DNA from: Mediterraneibacter gnavus ATCC 29149
GTDB taxonomy: Bacteria; Bacillota; Clostridia; Lachnospirales; Lachnospiraceae
Assembly: GCF_008121495.1 (NCBI RefSeq)
Contig: NZ_CP043051.1
Span: 930,001 to 994,000, forward strand
Length of the DNA: 64,000 nt
Direction: 5' to 3'
Positions 17,523 to 26,543 of the stretch are shown one piece after another (the first letter of the stretch is position 1; every line of letters starts with the position of its first letter). The notes under the pieces were generated by a model. That model was not told the origin of the DNA and searched no databases. It was given only the letters and a program-made list of their open reading frames with translations. The position numbers and the translations under genes were made by a program.

Positions 17523-18164
17523 CTAAACACCTCTTTTTTTGCAGATATCAAACAGACAACATCTGTCACAATATGGTGCTGTCCTTGCAGTACAGATTTC
17601 TCTTCCATGATATACAAGACGATGGCAAAAGCTGCTGCCCTCCTCCGGAGGAATGATCTTCCACAAAGCCATCTCTACCTTTTTCGGCTCTTTGATCCCA
17701 TCTACAAGTCCCATTCGATTGACCAGACGGATACAGTGTGTATCTGTCACGATCGCCGGTTTTCCGAATACATCGCCCATGATCAGATTGGCACTTTTTC
17801 TTCCGACTCCCGGAAGTTTTAATAATGCATCAAAATCATCCGGCACTTCTCCATGATACTCATCACGCAGAATCCTCATACAGGCGCTGATATCTCTCGC
17901 TTTGCTTTTCCCAAGCCCGCAAGGTCTTACGATTGCTTCAATCTCCTGTGGATCTGCTTCTGCCAGTGCATTTACATCTGGAAACTTTGCATACAGATCT
18001 TTTACAACAATATTGACTCTCTCATCTGTACATTGTGCTGCCAGACGCACTCCTACCAGAAGCTTCCACGCCTCACTGTGGTCATAATCGAGCGTACAAT
18101 CCGCATCCGGATACGCCGTGCGAAGTCGTTCTATGATCTCCAGTGCAAGTTGCTTTTTTGTCAT
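17523..18164 (-). CDS. nth: Endonuclease III
   Basis: A base-excision-repair glycosylase/AP lyase that removes oxidised pyrimidines. The 213-aa protein shows the helix-hairpin-helix LLKLPGVGRKSANLI with catalytic Lys (GRKSAN) and the catalytic Asp in VTDTHCIRLVNRMGL. The C-terminal [4Fe-4S] loop is C-X7-C-X2-C-X5-C, while the textbook spacing is X6 in the first gap. RBS GGAG precedes the ATG. Confidence 0.94.
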   Translation of the reverse strand: MTKKQLALEIIERLRTAYPDADCTLDYDHSEAWKLLVGVRLAAQCTDERVNIVVKDLYAKFPDVNALAEADPQEIEAIVRPCGLGKSKARDISACMRILRDEYHGEVPDDFDALLKLPGVGRKSANLIMGDVFGKPAIVTDTHCIRLVNRMGLVDGIKEPKKVEMALWKIIPPEEGSSFCHRLVYHGREICTARTAPYCDRCCLFDICKKRGV

Positions 18165-18233
18165 ATGTAATCAACTCCTCTTTTACTATGGTAAACTTTT
18201 ATTTTTTTCACAATCCGTTTTTTATCATAGCAC

Positions 18234-18271
18234 AAAACAGCCGACATACCAACAGGTACGCCGACTGTTTT
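18234..18271 (-). terminator. Terminator downstream of the araC unit
   Basis: A 16-bp inverted repeat (AAAACAG... with ...CTGTTTT). The unpaired positions become G-U pairs only when the minus strand is transcribed, so it serves the araC/MFS-remnant message. A 6-base loop and a TTTT run follow. Confidence 0.75.
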
Positions 18272-18285
18272 TTAATATCTTCCAT

Positions 18286-18615
18286 TTATACACGATTTCT
18301 GTACTTCCTGCTAAAAATAACCAATATCACAATATCCACTCCCATCGCCACTGCTGCCACACACCATGCCGCATTGACTCCGTTCCATTCGGTCAGCACT
18401 CCCAAAAGATTCATAATAATAAATCCGGCAACACTCTGAATCGTACTGAAGATCGAACTGTAAGCAGATCTTGTCTCACTTTCTATACAATCGCACATCC
18501 AGGTTGAAGTGGCAGATTGTTCCACACCAAATCCAAATTCAATCAATCCCGCTCCCATCACAAAACCCGGAAAAGAGGGTAATACAAAAAGAAGTACAAA
18601 CCCAAAAATACTCAT
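18286..18615 (-). pseudogene. MFS transporter, C-terminal remnant
   Basis: A 109-codon frame with three to four membrane helices and the motif GAGLIEFGFGVEQSATSTWMCDCIESETRSAYSS split here in pieces: EQSATSTWM and RSAYSSIFST are typical of the tenth-eleventh helices of a major-facilitator protein. Whole MFS proteins have about 400 residues, so roughly three quarters is missing at the 5' side. It begins 17 bases after the AraC stop with a weak AGGAAAA ribosome site. It is probably a leftover of a regulator-transporter pair. Confidence 0.7.
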
Positions 18616-18632
18616 AATATATCACTTTTTTC

Positions 18633-19643
18633 CTATGCTACAACATTCGTATCTCTGAAATACTGCGGTGTCATACCTGTATACTTTTTAAACGTCCGGT
18701 AATAGTGTGACAAATCATAAAAACTCAATCTCCGTGCGATTTCTCCTACCGGTACGCCCGACTGGAGCATCATCTTCGATTCTTCAATTTTTCTCTGATT
18801 GACATATTCATTAATGGATATCCCTACTTTCTCCTTAAATCTGCGACGAAGAGCACTTTCTGACAAATAGAACTGCTTTGCAAGCTCTGTAACTTTAATC
18901 GTGTCATAAATTTTCAAGTTAATATGTTGCAGGATACATCGGATCAGTGATGTTCTTGCCTGATTGGAAACACCATGAAGCTCTTTTGTAAAATGTATGA
19001 TTGCAGTGTCTCTCGTTCCCATTTCTGCAAGACCACTTTTTAATAATTCCAGGTCGCCCTGACTGACAAGATTCATGATCTTATTTTCATAATAAAATGT
19101 ATACTGCTCTACCCAGAATGTCTCATATGCTGTATCTTCTGCTGATTTCCGCACCAACTCCAGCTGATTTTCGCCCACTTGTTTATGCAGCTCTTCAGAA
19201 TAAATCTCTTCCAAATTCATATCAAACAAAAATCCAAGAAGAATCAGATAATCCCGAATATCTCCCAGTGGATATACCGGAAGTGAAGAGTAATATTCCC
19301 AGCATTCTTTTTCTGACAAAATTTTCTTATTTTCCGGAGTCAGATTGTCATATACATGAGAAAACTCTGTACTGGTAACATTATTTATTCGAAACGCTCC
19401 AATTACAATTCTGACATCCTGATACCATAAGCACAGAAAAATTTCATTTAACATCCCGCTGTAAAACCGTACAACCTCATCTGAAATATTTTTTTCTTTA
19501 AATTCATATGAAATCGGATGCTTATAAATTGATTTGTAGCTTTTCAAAACCCGATTTGTCTCTCTTTCCAATATCCATATGGGCATTTTCAACATCACAT
19601 GTAACGATTTGATTTTCTTTAAATCCTGTTCACTCAAATCCAT
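18633..19643 (-). CDS. AraC family transcriptional regulator
   Basis: A 336-aa protein with two C-terminal helix-turn-helix motifs (residues about 235-330; LAKQFYLSESALRRRFKEKVG and IARRLSFYDLSHYYRTFKKYTG). The N-terminal 200 residues are of the DUF-type helical sensor found in clostridial members and match no ligand domain that I recognise. GAGAGGG precedes the ATG. The neighbouring MFS remnant suggests that it once controlled an exporter. Confidence 0.88.
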   Translation of the reverse strand: MDLSEQDLKKIKSLHVMLKMPIWILERETNRVLKSYKSIYKHPISYEFKEKNISDEVVRFYSGMLNEIFLCLWYQDVRIVIGAFRINNVTSTEFSHVYDNLTPENKKILSEKECWEYYSSLPVYPLGDIRDYLILLGFLFDMNLEEIYSEELHKQVGENQLELVRKSAEDTAYETFWVEQYTFYYENKIMNLVSQGDLELLKSGLAEMGTRDTAIIHFTKELHGVSNQARTSLIRCILQHINLKIYDTIKVTELAKQFYLSESALRRRFKEKVGISINEYVNQRKIEESKMMLQSGVPVGEIARRLSFYDLSHYYRTFKKYTGMTPQYFRDTNVVA

Positions 19644-19778
19644 ATATCCCTCTCCTCTTTCATTTTCTATTCATACGGTACTTTCCTTCATTATTACATA
19701 ATCAGAGTTGTTTTACCACGCTGCTTTTTGAACTTCCAACATAATTCAGAAATACTGTCACCTTCTTCAGCATTCTCA

Positions 19779-19826
19779 ACAAGACCCACAAGATCTCATT
19801 TTTAAATGATCATGCGGGTCTTTGTT
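19779..19826. repeat. Long imperfect hairpin between araC and rrf2 genes
   Basis: AACAAGACCC...GGGTCTTTGTT encloses inner pairing (GATC... on both sides), giving about 15 bp with one mismatch and one G-U. On the plus strand no strict T-run follows, on the minus strand neither. It lies 29 bases past the Rrf2 stop codon, so it may be its terminator. The rest of the 200-base gap shows nothing else. Confidence 0.45.
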
Positions 19827-19854
19827 GGTGTATTATTTTGATATGAAACACATA

Positions 19855-20253
19855 TCACTTAATAATTTTCTGTATTGTAGTTTCCTTTAGTTCATTTTCA
19901 AAATGCTCCTGCATTTTGAGGTACGTTTCTCTCAAACGACATGCCTCTGTTGCAAAACAGCTGCAATACCGGTCATCCTCAAGGCATCGATTCCATTTCA
20001 TGGTTCTTTCCATGGTATCCATAATCTCGAATAAATTAATCTGTTCTGTCTCTTTTTGCAAAATATACCCGCCATGAATTCCCGTATTTATGGCCAAAAT
20101 CCCCGCATGATTCAATTTCCTCATAATCTTATAAATAAAAGGCTGTGAAATTTTCAGATTCTCTGACAACTCTCTGGATGACACTATTCTCCGCTGCTTT
20201 GCCATATAGATGACTATACGAATGGCATAGTCTGTTGCAATATTCAATTGCAT
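19855..20253 (-). CDS. Rrf2 family transcriptional regulator
   Basis: A 132-aa protein with an N-terminal winged helix (MQLNIATDYAIRIVIYMAK, LSENLKISQPFIYKIMRKLNHAGIL). It holds four cysteines in the C-terminal half (RCLEDDRYCSCFATEAC), in the place where Rrf2 proteins bind an Fe-S cluster (IscR, NsrR, RsrR). An Fe-S-based redox or NO sensor is therefore likely by inference. It is transcribed away from the TetR operon. The 270 bases between it and tetR contain the TetR palindrome and little else. Confidence 0.9.
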   Translation of the reverse strand: MQLNIATDYAIRIVIYMAKQRRIVSSRELSENLKISQPFIYKIMRKLNHAGILAINTGIHGGYILQKETEQINLFEIMDTMERTMKWNRCLEDDRYCSCFATEACRLRETYLKMQEHFENELKETTIQKIIK

Positions 20254-20482
20254 CTTATTCCTCCTTTCAAAAGGCTGAACAGTAATAGTGTTTTTTTGCT
20301 GTCATATTTTTCCACCATCATGTCTTTCGCCTCTTTCTTTATAATACATACTAAACCGCCACGCTACACTTTTACCTGAAAGGAGTCAGTTCTTACATGC
20401 ATTTCTCAATTTATACATTGTCGGACGAAGATATTTTTTCAATCCTTTTTTCTTTAGGTCTTCTCAAAAACGGTCAACGGCG

Positions 20483-20510
20483 TATAATTAAAATTAACCG
20501 CAGCGGTTAA
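20483..20510 (+). promoter_or_regulatory. TetR operon promoter and palindromic operator
   Basis: A TATAAT (20483-20488) is followed 5 bases later by a perfect 17-bp palindrome TTAACCGCAGCGGTTAA (20494-20510), ending two bases before the GGAGG of the tetR gene. A dyad at the transcription start directly ahead of a tetR gene is the standard layout for autorepression. The -35 region is weak. Confidence 0.75.
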
Positions 20511-20524
20511 GGAGGAAGAAGATC

Positions 20525-21139
20525 ATGAACAAAAAATTTTTTGCACTGCCCGTCCAGAAACAGGAGGCGATTCTCAATGCGGGATTTTGTGTATTCTCAC
20601 AGAACTCTTATAAGAAGAGCCCTACAAGTGAAATTGCCGATGCTGCAGGTATCAGTAAATCCCTGTTGTTTCACTATTTTTACAACAAAAGAGAACTGTA
20701 TCTTTTTCTATGGGAAAAATGTGCGCAGATTACCATGGAGGCTCTGGAAAAAAGCGGCTGTTATGAGCAGACTGATCTGTTCGATTCCATGAATTTAGGT
20801 CTTCAGGCAAAGCTGGAGATCATGCGCCGATATCCGCATATGGGTACATTTGTAATGAAAGCATATTATGAAAAAGATCCAGATGTACGCCCTGCGATTC
20901 AGGAAAGCATTGCAAAATACGCTGATTTTAAGACAAATACCGTCCTGTTAAATCTGAATCCGGAACATTTTATTGAAGGACTTGATCTGGAAATGATGTA
21001 TCTCGATATGCTATGGGCATCTGAAGGATATATCTGGGAAAAGCTGCAGCATGATCATATCAATGTTGATGAGATCGAAGCGGATTTTATAAAACTGATT
21101 GATTTCTGGAAATCCATTTACTTGCAGAAAGAGAGGTAA
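20525..21139 (+). CDS. TetR/AcrR family repressor
   Basis: A 204-aa regulator with the N-terminal DNA-binding domain (residues about 10-55, ILNAGFCVFSQNSYKKSPTSEIADAAGISKSLLFHYF split by the usual three helices) and a variable all-helical effector domain. Two downstream genes of an ABC exporter follow with tight spacing, and a palindrome sits in its promoter, so it very probably represses this operon until it binds a substrate of the pump. Confidence 0.92.
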   Translation: MNKKFFALPVQKQEAILNAGFCVFSQNSYKKSPTSEIADAAGISKSLLFHYFYNKRELYLFLWEKCAQITMEALEKSGCYEQTDLFDSMNLGLQAKLEIMRRYPHMGTFVMKAYYEKDPDVRPAIQESIAKYADFKTNTVLLNLNPEHFIEGLDLEMMYLDMLWASEGYIWEKLQHDHINVDEIEADFIKLIDFWKSIYLQKER

Positions 21140-21143
21140 CTTT

Positions 21144-22025
21144 ATGAATGCGATCCAACTATCAAATCTAACCAAATATTACGGAAAATCCAGGGGAATC
21201 TTAAATTTAAACCTGGATGTAAAAGAAGGGGAATTCTTTGGCTTTATCGGTTCAAACGGCGCCGGTAAATCCACCACGATACGTACACTGCTCGGCCTGA
21301 TCACGCCCTCATCCGGTCAGGCAAAGATTTTTGATGAGACAATCCGGAAGCGCAATCCCAAAATTCGTTCCCACATCGGCTACCTGCCTTCTGAGGCGGT
21401 GTTCTACCGTGGAATGAAAGTCAAAGACCTGTTAAAATTATCTGCTGATCTTCATTACAAAGACTGTTCTGTGGAAAGAGAGATACTATGCAGACGCCTG
21501 CAGCTGGATGTCAACCGGAAGGTCGATGAATTATCTTTCGATAATCGAAAAAAAGTAGCAATCGTATCTGCACTCCAACATCAGCCAAAGCTTCTGATCT
21601 TAGATGAACCGACAAGTGGTCTGGATCCTCTGATGCAGAGGGAGTTTTTCCATATTATCCGGGAGCGCAATGAACAGGGCGCTACCGTATTTCTTTCCAG
21701 CCATGTCCTCTCAGAAATTCAACGGAATTGTACGAGAGCCGCGATCATCCGAGAAGGGCGGATCATTGCCTGTGACCGTGTGGAGGCGCTTTCTAAAACA
21801 AATGCCAAGCGGATCAGCGTACAGGGACAGGTATCGCTTGATTCTCTGGAAGAAATTCGTGACCTGAAGGAAAATGACGGTGTTTTCAGCTTTCTTTACG
21901 GTGGAGATATCCATCGGCTCCTTGAAACACTCTCAGCCGGAACGATCACCGATCTTTCCATTTCGGACCCTGATCTGGATGAAATTTTTCTGCACTACTA
22001 TGAAAACGGAGGTGAACAGGTATGA
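21144..22025 (+). CDS. ABC exporter ATP-binding protein
   Basis: A 293-aa ATPase: Walker A GSNGAGKSTT (about residue 38), Q-loop region, signature variant LSFDNRKKVAIVSAL (in place of LSGGQ), Walker B LLILDEPTSGLDP. A C-terminal extension of about 70 residues is typical of DrrA/BcrA drug exporters. The degenerate signature is common in this family. The ATG at 21144 follows GAGAGG in the end of tetR. The stop overlaps the permease ATG in ATGA. Confidence 0.93.
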   Translation: MNAIQLSNLTKYYGKSRGILNLNLDVKEGEFFGFIGSNGAGKSTTIRTLLGLITPSSGQAKIFDETIRKRNPKIRSHIGYLPSEAVFYRGMKVKDLLKLSADLHYKDCSVEREILCRRLQLDVNRKVDELSFDNRKKVAIVSALQHQPKLLILDEPTSGLDPLMQREFFHIIRERNEQGATVFLSSHVLSEIQRNCTRAAIIREGRIIACDRVEALSKTNAKRISVQGQVSLDSLEEIRDLKENDGVFSFLYGGDIHRLLETLSAGTITDLSISDPDLDEIFLHYYENGGEQV

Positions 22026-22810
22026 TTCTAATCAAGCATGAATTAAAACAGGGATGGAAATCACTTGCCGTCTGGACTGCTTCTATCGGATTTTTTATTA
22101 TCATCTGTGTGTTCCTGTATCCGGAAATGAAGGGAGAAATGGAAGACATGAACGAAATGTTCTCCTCTATGGGAGCCTTTAGTTCAGCATTTGGTATGGA
22201 TCGTCTGAATTTTGGCACTCTGATCGGTTTCTACGCAACAGAATGTGGCAATATTTTAGGGCTGGGCGGTGCATTCTTTGCATCTCTTATTGCAGTCAGC
22301 AGCCTTGCCAAAGAGGAGAAAGAACACACCGCAGAATTTTTATTCGCACACCCGATCAGCAGAAAAAAGATTCTCACGGAAAAACTGACCTCTGTCTTGT
22401 TCCAGCTTCTGATATTGAATGTGATCGTGTTCCTGTTTTCCGTTGGATCCATTTCACTGATCGGTGAAGAAATACTCTGGAAAGAAATCTGCCTGCTGCA
22501 TCTTGCCTATTTTCTGATCCAGATTGAGCTTGCCGGCATCTGTTTTGGAATCTCCGCATTCCTGCGCCGCAGCGGACTCGGCATCGGACTTGGCATTGCC
22601 ACAATGATGTATTTCCTGAACATTATTGCCAATATCTCCGATCAGGCAAAATTTCTGAAATATATCACCCCGTTTGGTTATGCAAACGGAGCAGATATTG
22701 TTGAAAACGGCAGTCTGGATACCGGTATGGTTTTGACGGGGATGCTGTTTGCTGTAATCGGGATTTTAACCGCTTATTGGAAGTACAGCAGAAAAGATAT
22801 TCAGGCATAA
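22022..22810 (+). CDS. ABC-2 type permease
   Basis: A 262-aa membrane protein with six predicted helices, first at about residues 17-37, preceded by a cytoplasmic start (MILIKHELKQGWKS), a typical ABC-2 fold with LIAVSSLAKEEKEHTAEFLFAHPISR, a motif common in this family between helices 2 and 3. It overlaps the ATPase gene by 4 bases, so the two are made in equal amounts and form one exporter. Substrate unknown. Confidence 0.9.
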   Translation: MILIKHELKQGWKSLAVWTASIGFFIIICVFLYPEMKGEMEDMNEMFSSMGAFSSAFGMDRLNFGTLIGFYATECGNILGLGGAFFASLIAVSSLAKEEKEHTAEFLFAHPISRKKILTEKLTSVLFQLLILNVIVFLFSVGSISLIGEEILWKEICLLHLAYFLIQIELAGICFGISAFLRRSGLGIGLGIATMMYFLNIIANISDQAKFLKYITPFGYANGADIVENGSLDTGMVLTGMLFAVIGILTAYWKYSRKDIQA

Positions 22811-22816
22811 AAAACA

Positions 22817-22862
22817 CAGCCGCAGGTTCTCTGCATTTTGTAACCTGCGGCTGCATTTTTTG
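22817..22862 (+). terminator. Terminator of the TetR-ABC operon
   Basis: A perfect 12-bp stem (CAGCCGCAGGTT with AACCTGCGGCTG), a 13-base loop and a CATTTTTT tail, 7 bases after the permease stop codon. Confidence 0.92.
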
Positions 22863-23014
22863 ACTATTCCATCCACTTCAGCGTTTCCCTCTTGTCACTG
22901 TATAATGGCTCTTTCTCTGTTTTTTCGTTTCATACCGAGCTTTGTCTGCCTCTATATAGTATGTCTCAAAGCTGCATAGACAATGCTTCCAGATTTAATA
23001 GATTTTCCGTATAT

Positions 23015-23929
23015 TCAATGGATTCCTTCAAACTGCTCACAAGCAAATCGGATTTTAATACAAAACCAGTTTCCCTCTATTTCCGCAGTAATCTCCCCGT
23101 TCATTTTCCAGACGAAGCCTCTGGATATGGAAAGCCCAAGTCCGGTAGAATTTTTGCTTCTTGCTCTGTCCGCTTTATAGAATCGTTCAAACACCCTTTT
23201 GATATCAATCTCTCCCGGATCTGTCACTTTATTTCGAAAGACAAGCTCCGCCTCATTTCCATTCTTTGTGAGCTGAATATTGATTTCTTTATTTCCGTGA
23301 TCCAGTCCATTTTTGATGATATTCTGCATGGTACGTCTCAGCGCCTGCCGGTTGCCCTGTATCCACACCGGTTCTTCTGTTATCTCAAACTGCGGACGAA
23401 TTCCCTGTTCCATCCAATTATCATAATAAGAAAATACTGTCTCTTTTAAAATCTGACTCATATTCTGACGTTCCAGCTTTAATTCATATGTCCCGTTCTG
23501 GAGCTTTGTATAGGTAAATAATTCCTCAAGCATCTCCTTAAGGCTTCCGATTCGTTCCTGAATAATGCCGATATAACGTTTTCTGTCAGATTCTTCTTTC
23601 GCTTCCTCCAAAAGCTGAAAATACCCGTCAAGAGAAGTAAGCGGTGTTCTGATATCATGAGAAAGATTCGTATAAATATCCGCGATCATCTGCTCCTTCT
23701 TCCGATAGGCTGTCCGCTCTTTTTTCCTTTCTTTCAGCATCTCATTCAAAAGCTCTGTCAGCTCGCCAATATGTCCCCATTGCATTTCTTTCGTAATCAG
23801 CATATTACTTTCATGTTCCTGCAGGAAACGCAATTGGCGGCAGATGTCTTTTATCTGCCGCTTATAATTTACCAATATACATATGAAAATAAGAATTGCT
23901 ATGGATAACACTCCAATCACGATGTACAT
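23015..23929 (-). CDS. Sensor histidine kinase
   Basis: A 304-aa kinase with one N-terminal membrane helix (residues 2-20), a short linker, the phosphoacceptor LSHDIRTPLTS (His91), and an ATPase domain with NIIKNGLDHG and STGLGLSIS. There is no extracellular sensor domain, so it probably senses in the membrane or via the partner ABC transporter, as BceS-type kinases do. It is the last gene of the operon RR-ABC-permease-HK and starts 2 bases after the permease stop. Confidence 0.9.
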   Translation of the reverse strand: MYIVIGVLSIAILIFICILVNYKRQIKDICRQLRFLQEHESNMLITKEMQWGHIGELTELLNEMLKERKKERTAYRKKEQMIADIYTNLSHDIRTPLTSLDGYFQLLEEAKEESDRKRYIGIIQERIGSLKEMLEELFTYTKLQNGTYELKLERQNMSQILKETVFSYYDNWMEQGIRPQFEITEEPVWIQGNRQALRRTMQNIIKNGLDHGNKEINIQLTKNGNEAELVFRNKVTDPGEIDIKRVFERFYKADRARSKNSTGLGLSISRGFVWKMNGEITAEIEGNWFCIKIRFACEQFEGIH

Positions 23930-23931
23930 CC

Positions 23932-24783
23932 CTATATATCCCTCTTCTTAAATACGGTACTGCATACTTCGATCATCACAATGACAAATGCAATACTTAC
24001 TGCCAATGCCGTTACTGCCATCTTTGCCGTGACATTTGTTTCCAGGAACGAGATATTTCCCGTCACTGTATATTCCAGAACATGAAAATTCTTGATATGT
24101 GCCTTTGCGATCAGATTATCCAGAAAGCTGTAAAAGATTACAAGCACATTCATACAGAGACAAACACTCAGCATCATACTGATGACATTGTTGCGCAGTA
24201 CGATCGCAATGCACATCACGATGATAAGCAGTGCAAAATGTAACAGCGTCTGTATTCCCGCATATTGCAGAAATTCTTTTACAGGTCCAAATACAAGCTC
24301 ATCAAAGAAAAGTGCATTGCTGATCGTCTGAATCCCTGTAAAAATCAGCATCGTTAAAACTGTGTAGACAAACAGAGACACTCCTTTTGCAAATACGAGT
24401 CCCCTGCGGTCTCTTACCTGCCCCGCAATATTTTTGATAAACCCACTCGTCATATCTGCCGTGGAATATAACACTGCAAAAATCACCATAAAAAGTGCGA
24501 GAAACTTTCCTTTGATATTTCCATAAAACAGGTCAAATACTGAAACCGTATCTCCCGGTTTTGTCGGCACAGTTACGTCCATTCCAAGATTGACAGTGTC
24601 GCTTTTCTGCTGCCCTGTCGCATATTCATACATTTCCTGCTTTTCTTCCATTGTATATGTTTTCATTTCATCCGCTGACAGCCCTGTAGTAAATAAAATT
24701 CCCGCCGCCAGAACCAGCCATATCACATACAAACTTTTTGTTTTGAACATCCGATATAGTTCCATCCGAATCATATTAAGCAT
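23932..24783 (-). CDS. ABC-2 type permease, peptide-resistance type
   Basis: A 283-aa membrane protein with six helices; the first lies at about residues 15-35 and a large extracytoplasmic loop (residues about 40-80) follows. The start ATG at 24783 has AGGAGGTG before it; a GTG three codons upstream overlaps that site. The 5' end overlaps the ATPase gene by 8 bases. The layout resembles lantibiotic-immunity permeases (LanE/G) or BcrB, but only one permease is present. The substrate is likely a cell-envelope peptide, by context. Confidence 0.85.
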   Translation of the reverse strand: MLNMIRMELYRMFKTKSLYVIWLVLAAGILFTTGLSADEMKTYTMEEKQEMYEYATGQQKSDTVNLGMDVTVPTKPGDTVSVFDLFYGNIKGKFLALFMVIFAVLYSTADMTSGFIKNIAGQVRDRRGLVFAKGVSLFVYTVLTMLIFTGIQTISNALFFDELVFGPVKEFLQYAGIQTLLHFALLIIVMCIAIVLRNNVISMMLSVCLCMNVLVIFYSFLDNLIAKAHIKNFHVLEYTVTGNISFLETNVTAKMAVTALAVSIAFVIVMIEVCSTVFKKRDI

Positions 24784-25693
24784 TGTGGGCACCTCCTGTC
24801 AGATTCAAGAAATAGTTTTCCAGTTCTTCGTTTGTGATTCCGATCCCTTTTACCGGAACTCCTGCTTTTGCCAACTCCATATTGACAGCTGCACTTTCAT
24901 TCAGCCTCTCATAAATATGGATTGTACTCTGGTTCACAACCTGATAGTTGGTAAATCCCATCTGATCCAGGATCGGAAGCGCCGCCTTCGGATCATCAAG
25001 CGTAAGCTCCATCCGCTCACTGCAGCGAGTCATCAATTCTTCTCTTGTAAGCTCCTGGATCAGACTTCCGTTGTGAATGATTCCGTAGTGTGTCGCGATC
25101 TTTGATAATTCCTCCAGGATATGACTGGAAATGATGATCGTCATATTCTGCTCCTCTTTCAGCCGCAGCAGCATATCACGGATTTCCGCAATCCCCTGTG
25201 GATCCAGACCGTTGATCGGCTCATCCAGAACAAGAAGATCCGGTTCTCCCACAAGCGCCAGCCCAATCCCTAAACGCTGTTTCATTCCAAGCGAAAAATG
25301 CTTTGTTTTCTTCTTTCCGACTTCCGAAAGCCCCACAATCTTCAAAATATTCTCAATATATTTTGAATCATTGATTCCGAATAATCTACACTTGATCGCA
25401 AGATTGTGATACGCTGACATATTCCCGTAAATCCCAGGTGCTTCAATCAGACAGCTGATACGGGATCTGACATTTTTGAGTTCCTCATTTCTATATCCAA
25501 ACATTTGGATCTCACCGTCGGTCGGCTTTGATAATCCGCTGATCATTTTTAAAAATGTTGTCTTTCCGGCGCCGTTTCTTCCGATAAATCCGTAAATCGC
25601 ACCTTTTTTCACGTGCAGATCTACATTGTTGACTGCCTTATGATGCCCGAACTGCTTTGTCAGTCCGCTTGTACTCAGTAAATACTCGCTCAT
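24776..25693 (-). CDS. ABC transporter ATP-binding protein, BcrA/LanF type
   Basis: A 305-aa ATPase with Walker A GRNGAGKTTFLK, signature HFSLGMKQRLGIGLAL and Walker B LLVLDEPINGLDP. The Asn in place of Ser/Thr in DEPxNGLDP and a C-terminal domain of about 90 residues are typical of bacitracin and lantibiotic-immunity ATPases. It lies between the response regulator and the permease. RBS AAAGGAG. Confidence 0.92.
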   Translation of the reverse strand: MSEYLLSTSGLTKQFGHHKAVNNVDLHVKKGAIYGFIGRNGAGKTTFLKMISGLSKPTDGEIQMFGYRNEELKNVRSRISCLIEAPGIYGNMSAYHNLAIKCRLFGINDSKYIENILKIVGLSEVGKKKTKHFSLGMKQRLGIGLALVGEPDLLVLDEPINGLDPQGIAEIRDMLLRLKEEQNMTIIISSHILEELSKIATHYGIIHNGSLIQELTREELMTRCSERMELTLDDPKAALPILDQMGFTNYQVVNQSTIHIYERLNESAAVNMELAKAGVPVKGIGITNEELENYFLNLTGGAHNA

Positions 25694-25780
25694 CCTTATT
25701 TCTCCTTTTCCTTTGATCTGCTCTTATTCTACGAGGCAACTCCTAATCCATCGCAAATAAAAAGTAAAAAAAGAGTAAAT

Positions 25781-26455
25781 TTACGGATGAAGACGGTATC
25801 CGATTCCCCATATCGTCTCAATATATTCCTTGCTGGTCACAGATTTTATCTTCTTGCGAATATTGCTGATATGTACATCCAGCGTCTTTGTCTCTCCCAT
25901 ATAGGCCTCTTCCCAGGCATACTCAAAAATCTCTTCTTTACTGAATACCTTTTTCGGATGCTTTAAAAGAAGCTCCAAAATAGAAAACTCCTGCCTTGTA
26001 ATTTTCGGGAGCTCTGTCTGATCCACCCTCACACAAAAATTTTCTCTGTCCAGTTCCAAACCCTGATAAACCAAATTGCCTTCACTGAAACTCCCTTCCA
26101 TTCTCCGGATCTGCACTGCAACACGAGCCAGTACCTCCTTGATGTCAAATGGCTTCGTCACATAATCATCCGCACCACTTTGCAACACTTCCACCTTATC
26201 ATCAATTGTATCCTTCGCTGTCAGAATAATAACCGGAGTATTTCCCTGCTTTCGGATCTCCTGCAGCACCTCTTCCCCGGAAATTCCCGGCAGCATCAGA
26301 TCCAGAAGCACTACCGAATACCGGTTCATTGCAAGAAGCATACGCGCCTCTGTTCCTGAAAATGCCTGTGTGCAGAGATAGTCCGCTTTCTCAAGAGCCT
26401 CTTTTAACAGCCCGTTTATGTTCATATCATCTTCTACAATTAATATTGAATGCAT
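25781..26455 (-). CDS. OmpR-family response regulator
   Basis: A 224-aa protein with an N-terminal receiver (acidic pair EDD at 8-10, phosphoacceptor Asp52 in LLDLMLPG, Lys in VTKPFD) and a C-terminal winged helix (TRQEFSILELLLKHPKKVFS, DVHISNIRKKI). It is the first gene of the four-gene operon and presumably activates it when the kinase is triggered. No clear direct-repeat operator was found in the 90 bases upstream of the ATPase gene. Confidence 0.93.
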   Translation of the reverse strand: MHSILIVEDDMNINGLLKEALEKADYLCTQAFSGTEARMLLAMNRYSVVLLDLMLPGISGEEVLQEIRKQGNTPVIILTAKDTIDDKVEVLQSGADDYVTKPFDIKEVLARVAVQIRRMEGSFSEGNLVYQGLELDRENFCVRVDQTELPKITRQEFSILELLLKHPKKVFSKEEIFEYAWEEAYMGETKTLDVHISNIRKKIKSVTSKEYIETIWGIGYRLHP

Positions 26456-26543
26456 GCTTTCACTCCTTTAGAATGTCAGTCTCTTCTAACACAATTATTA
26501 TTTATCGGCATTTTATCATGTTTGGATGTCTCTGACAACAGAT

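Noticed and set aside
20397-20510. 37-codon plus-strand frame with a possible ribosome site upstream of tetR
   Set aside because: It runs through the promoter and ends inside the palindromic operator; the spacing of the ribosome site is long and no homology is recognised.
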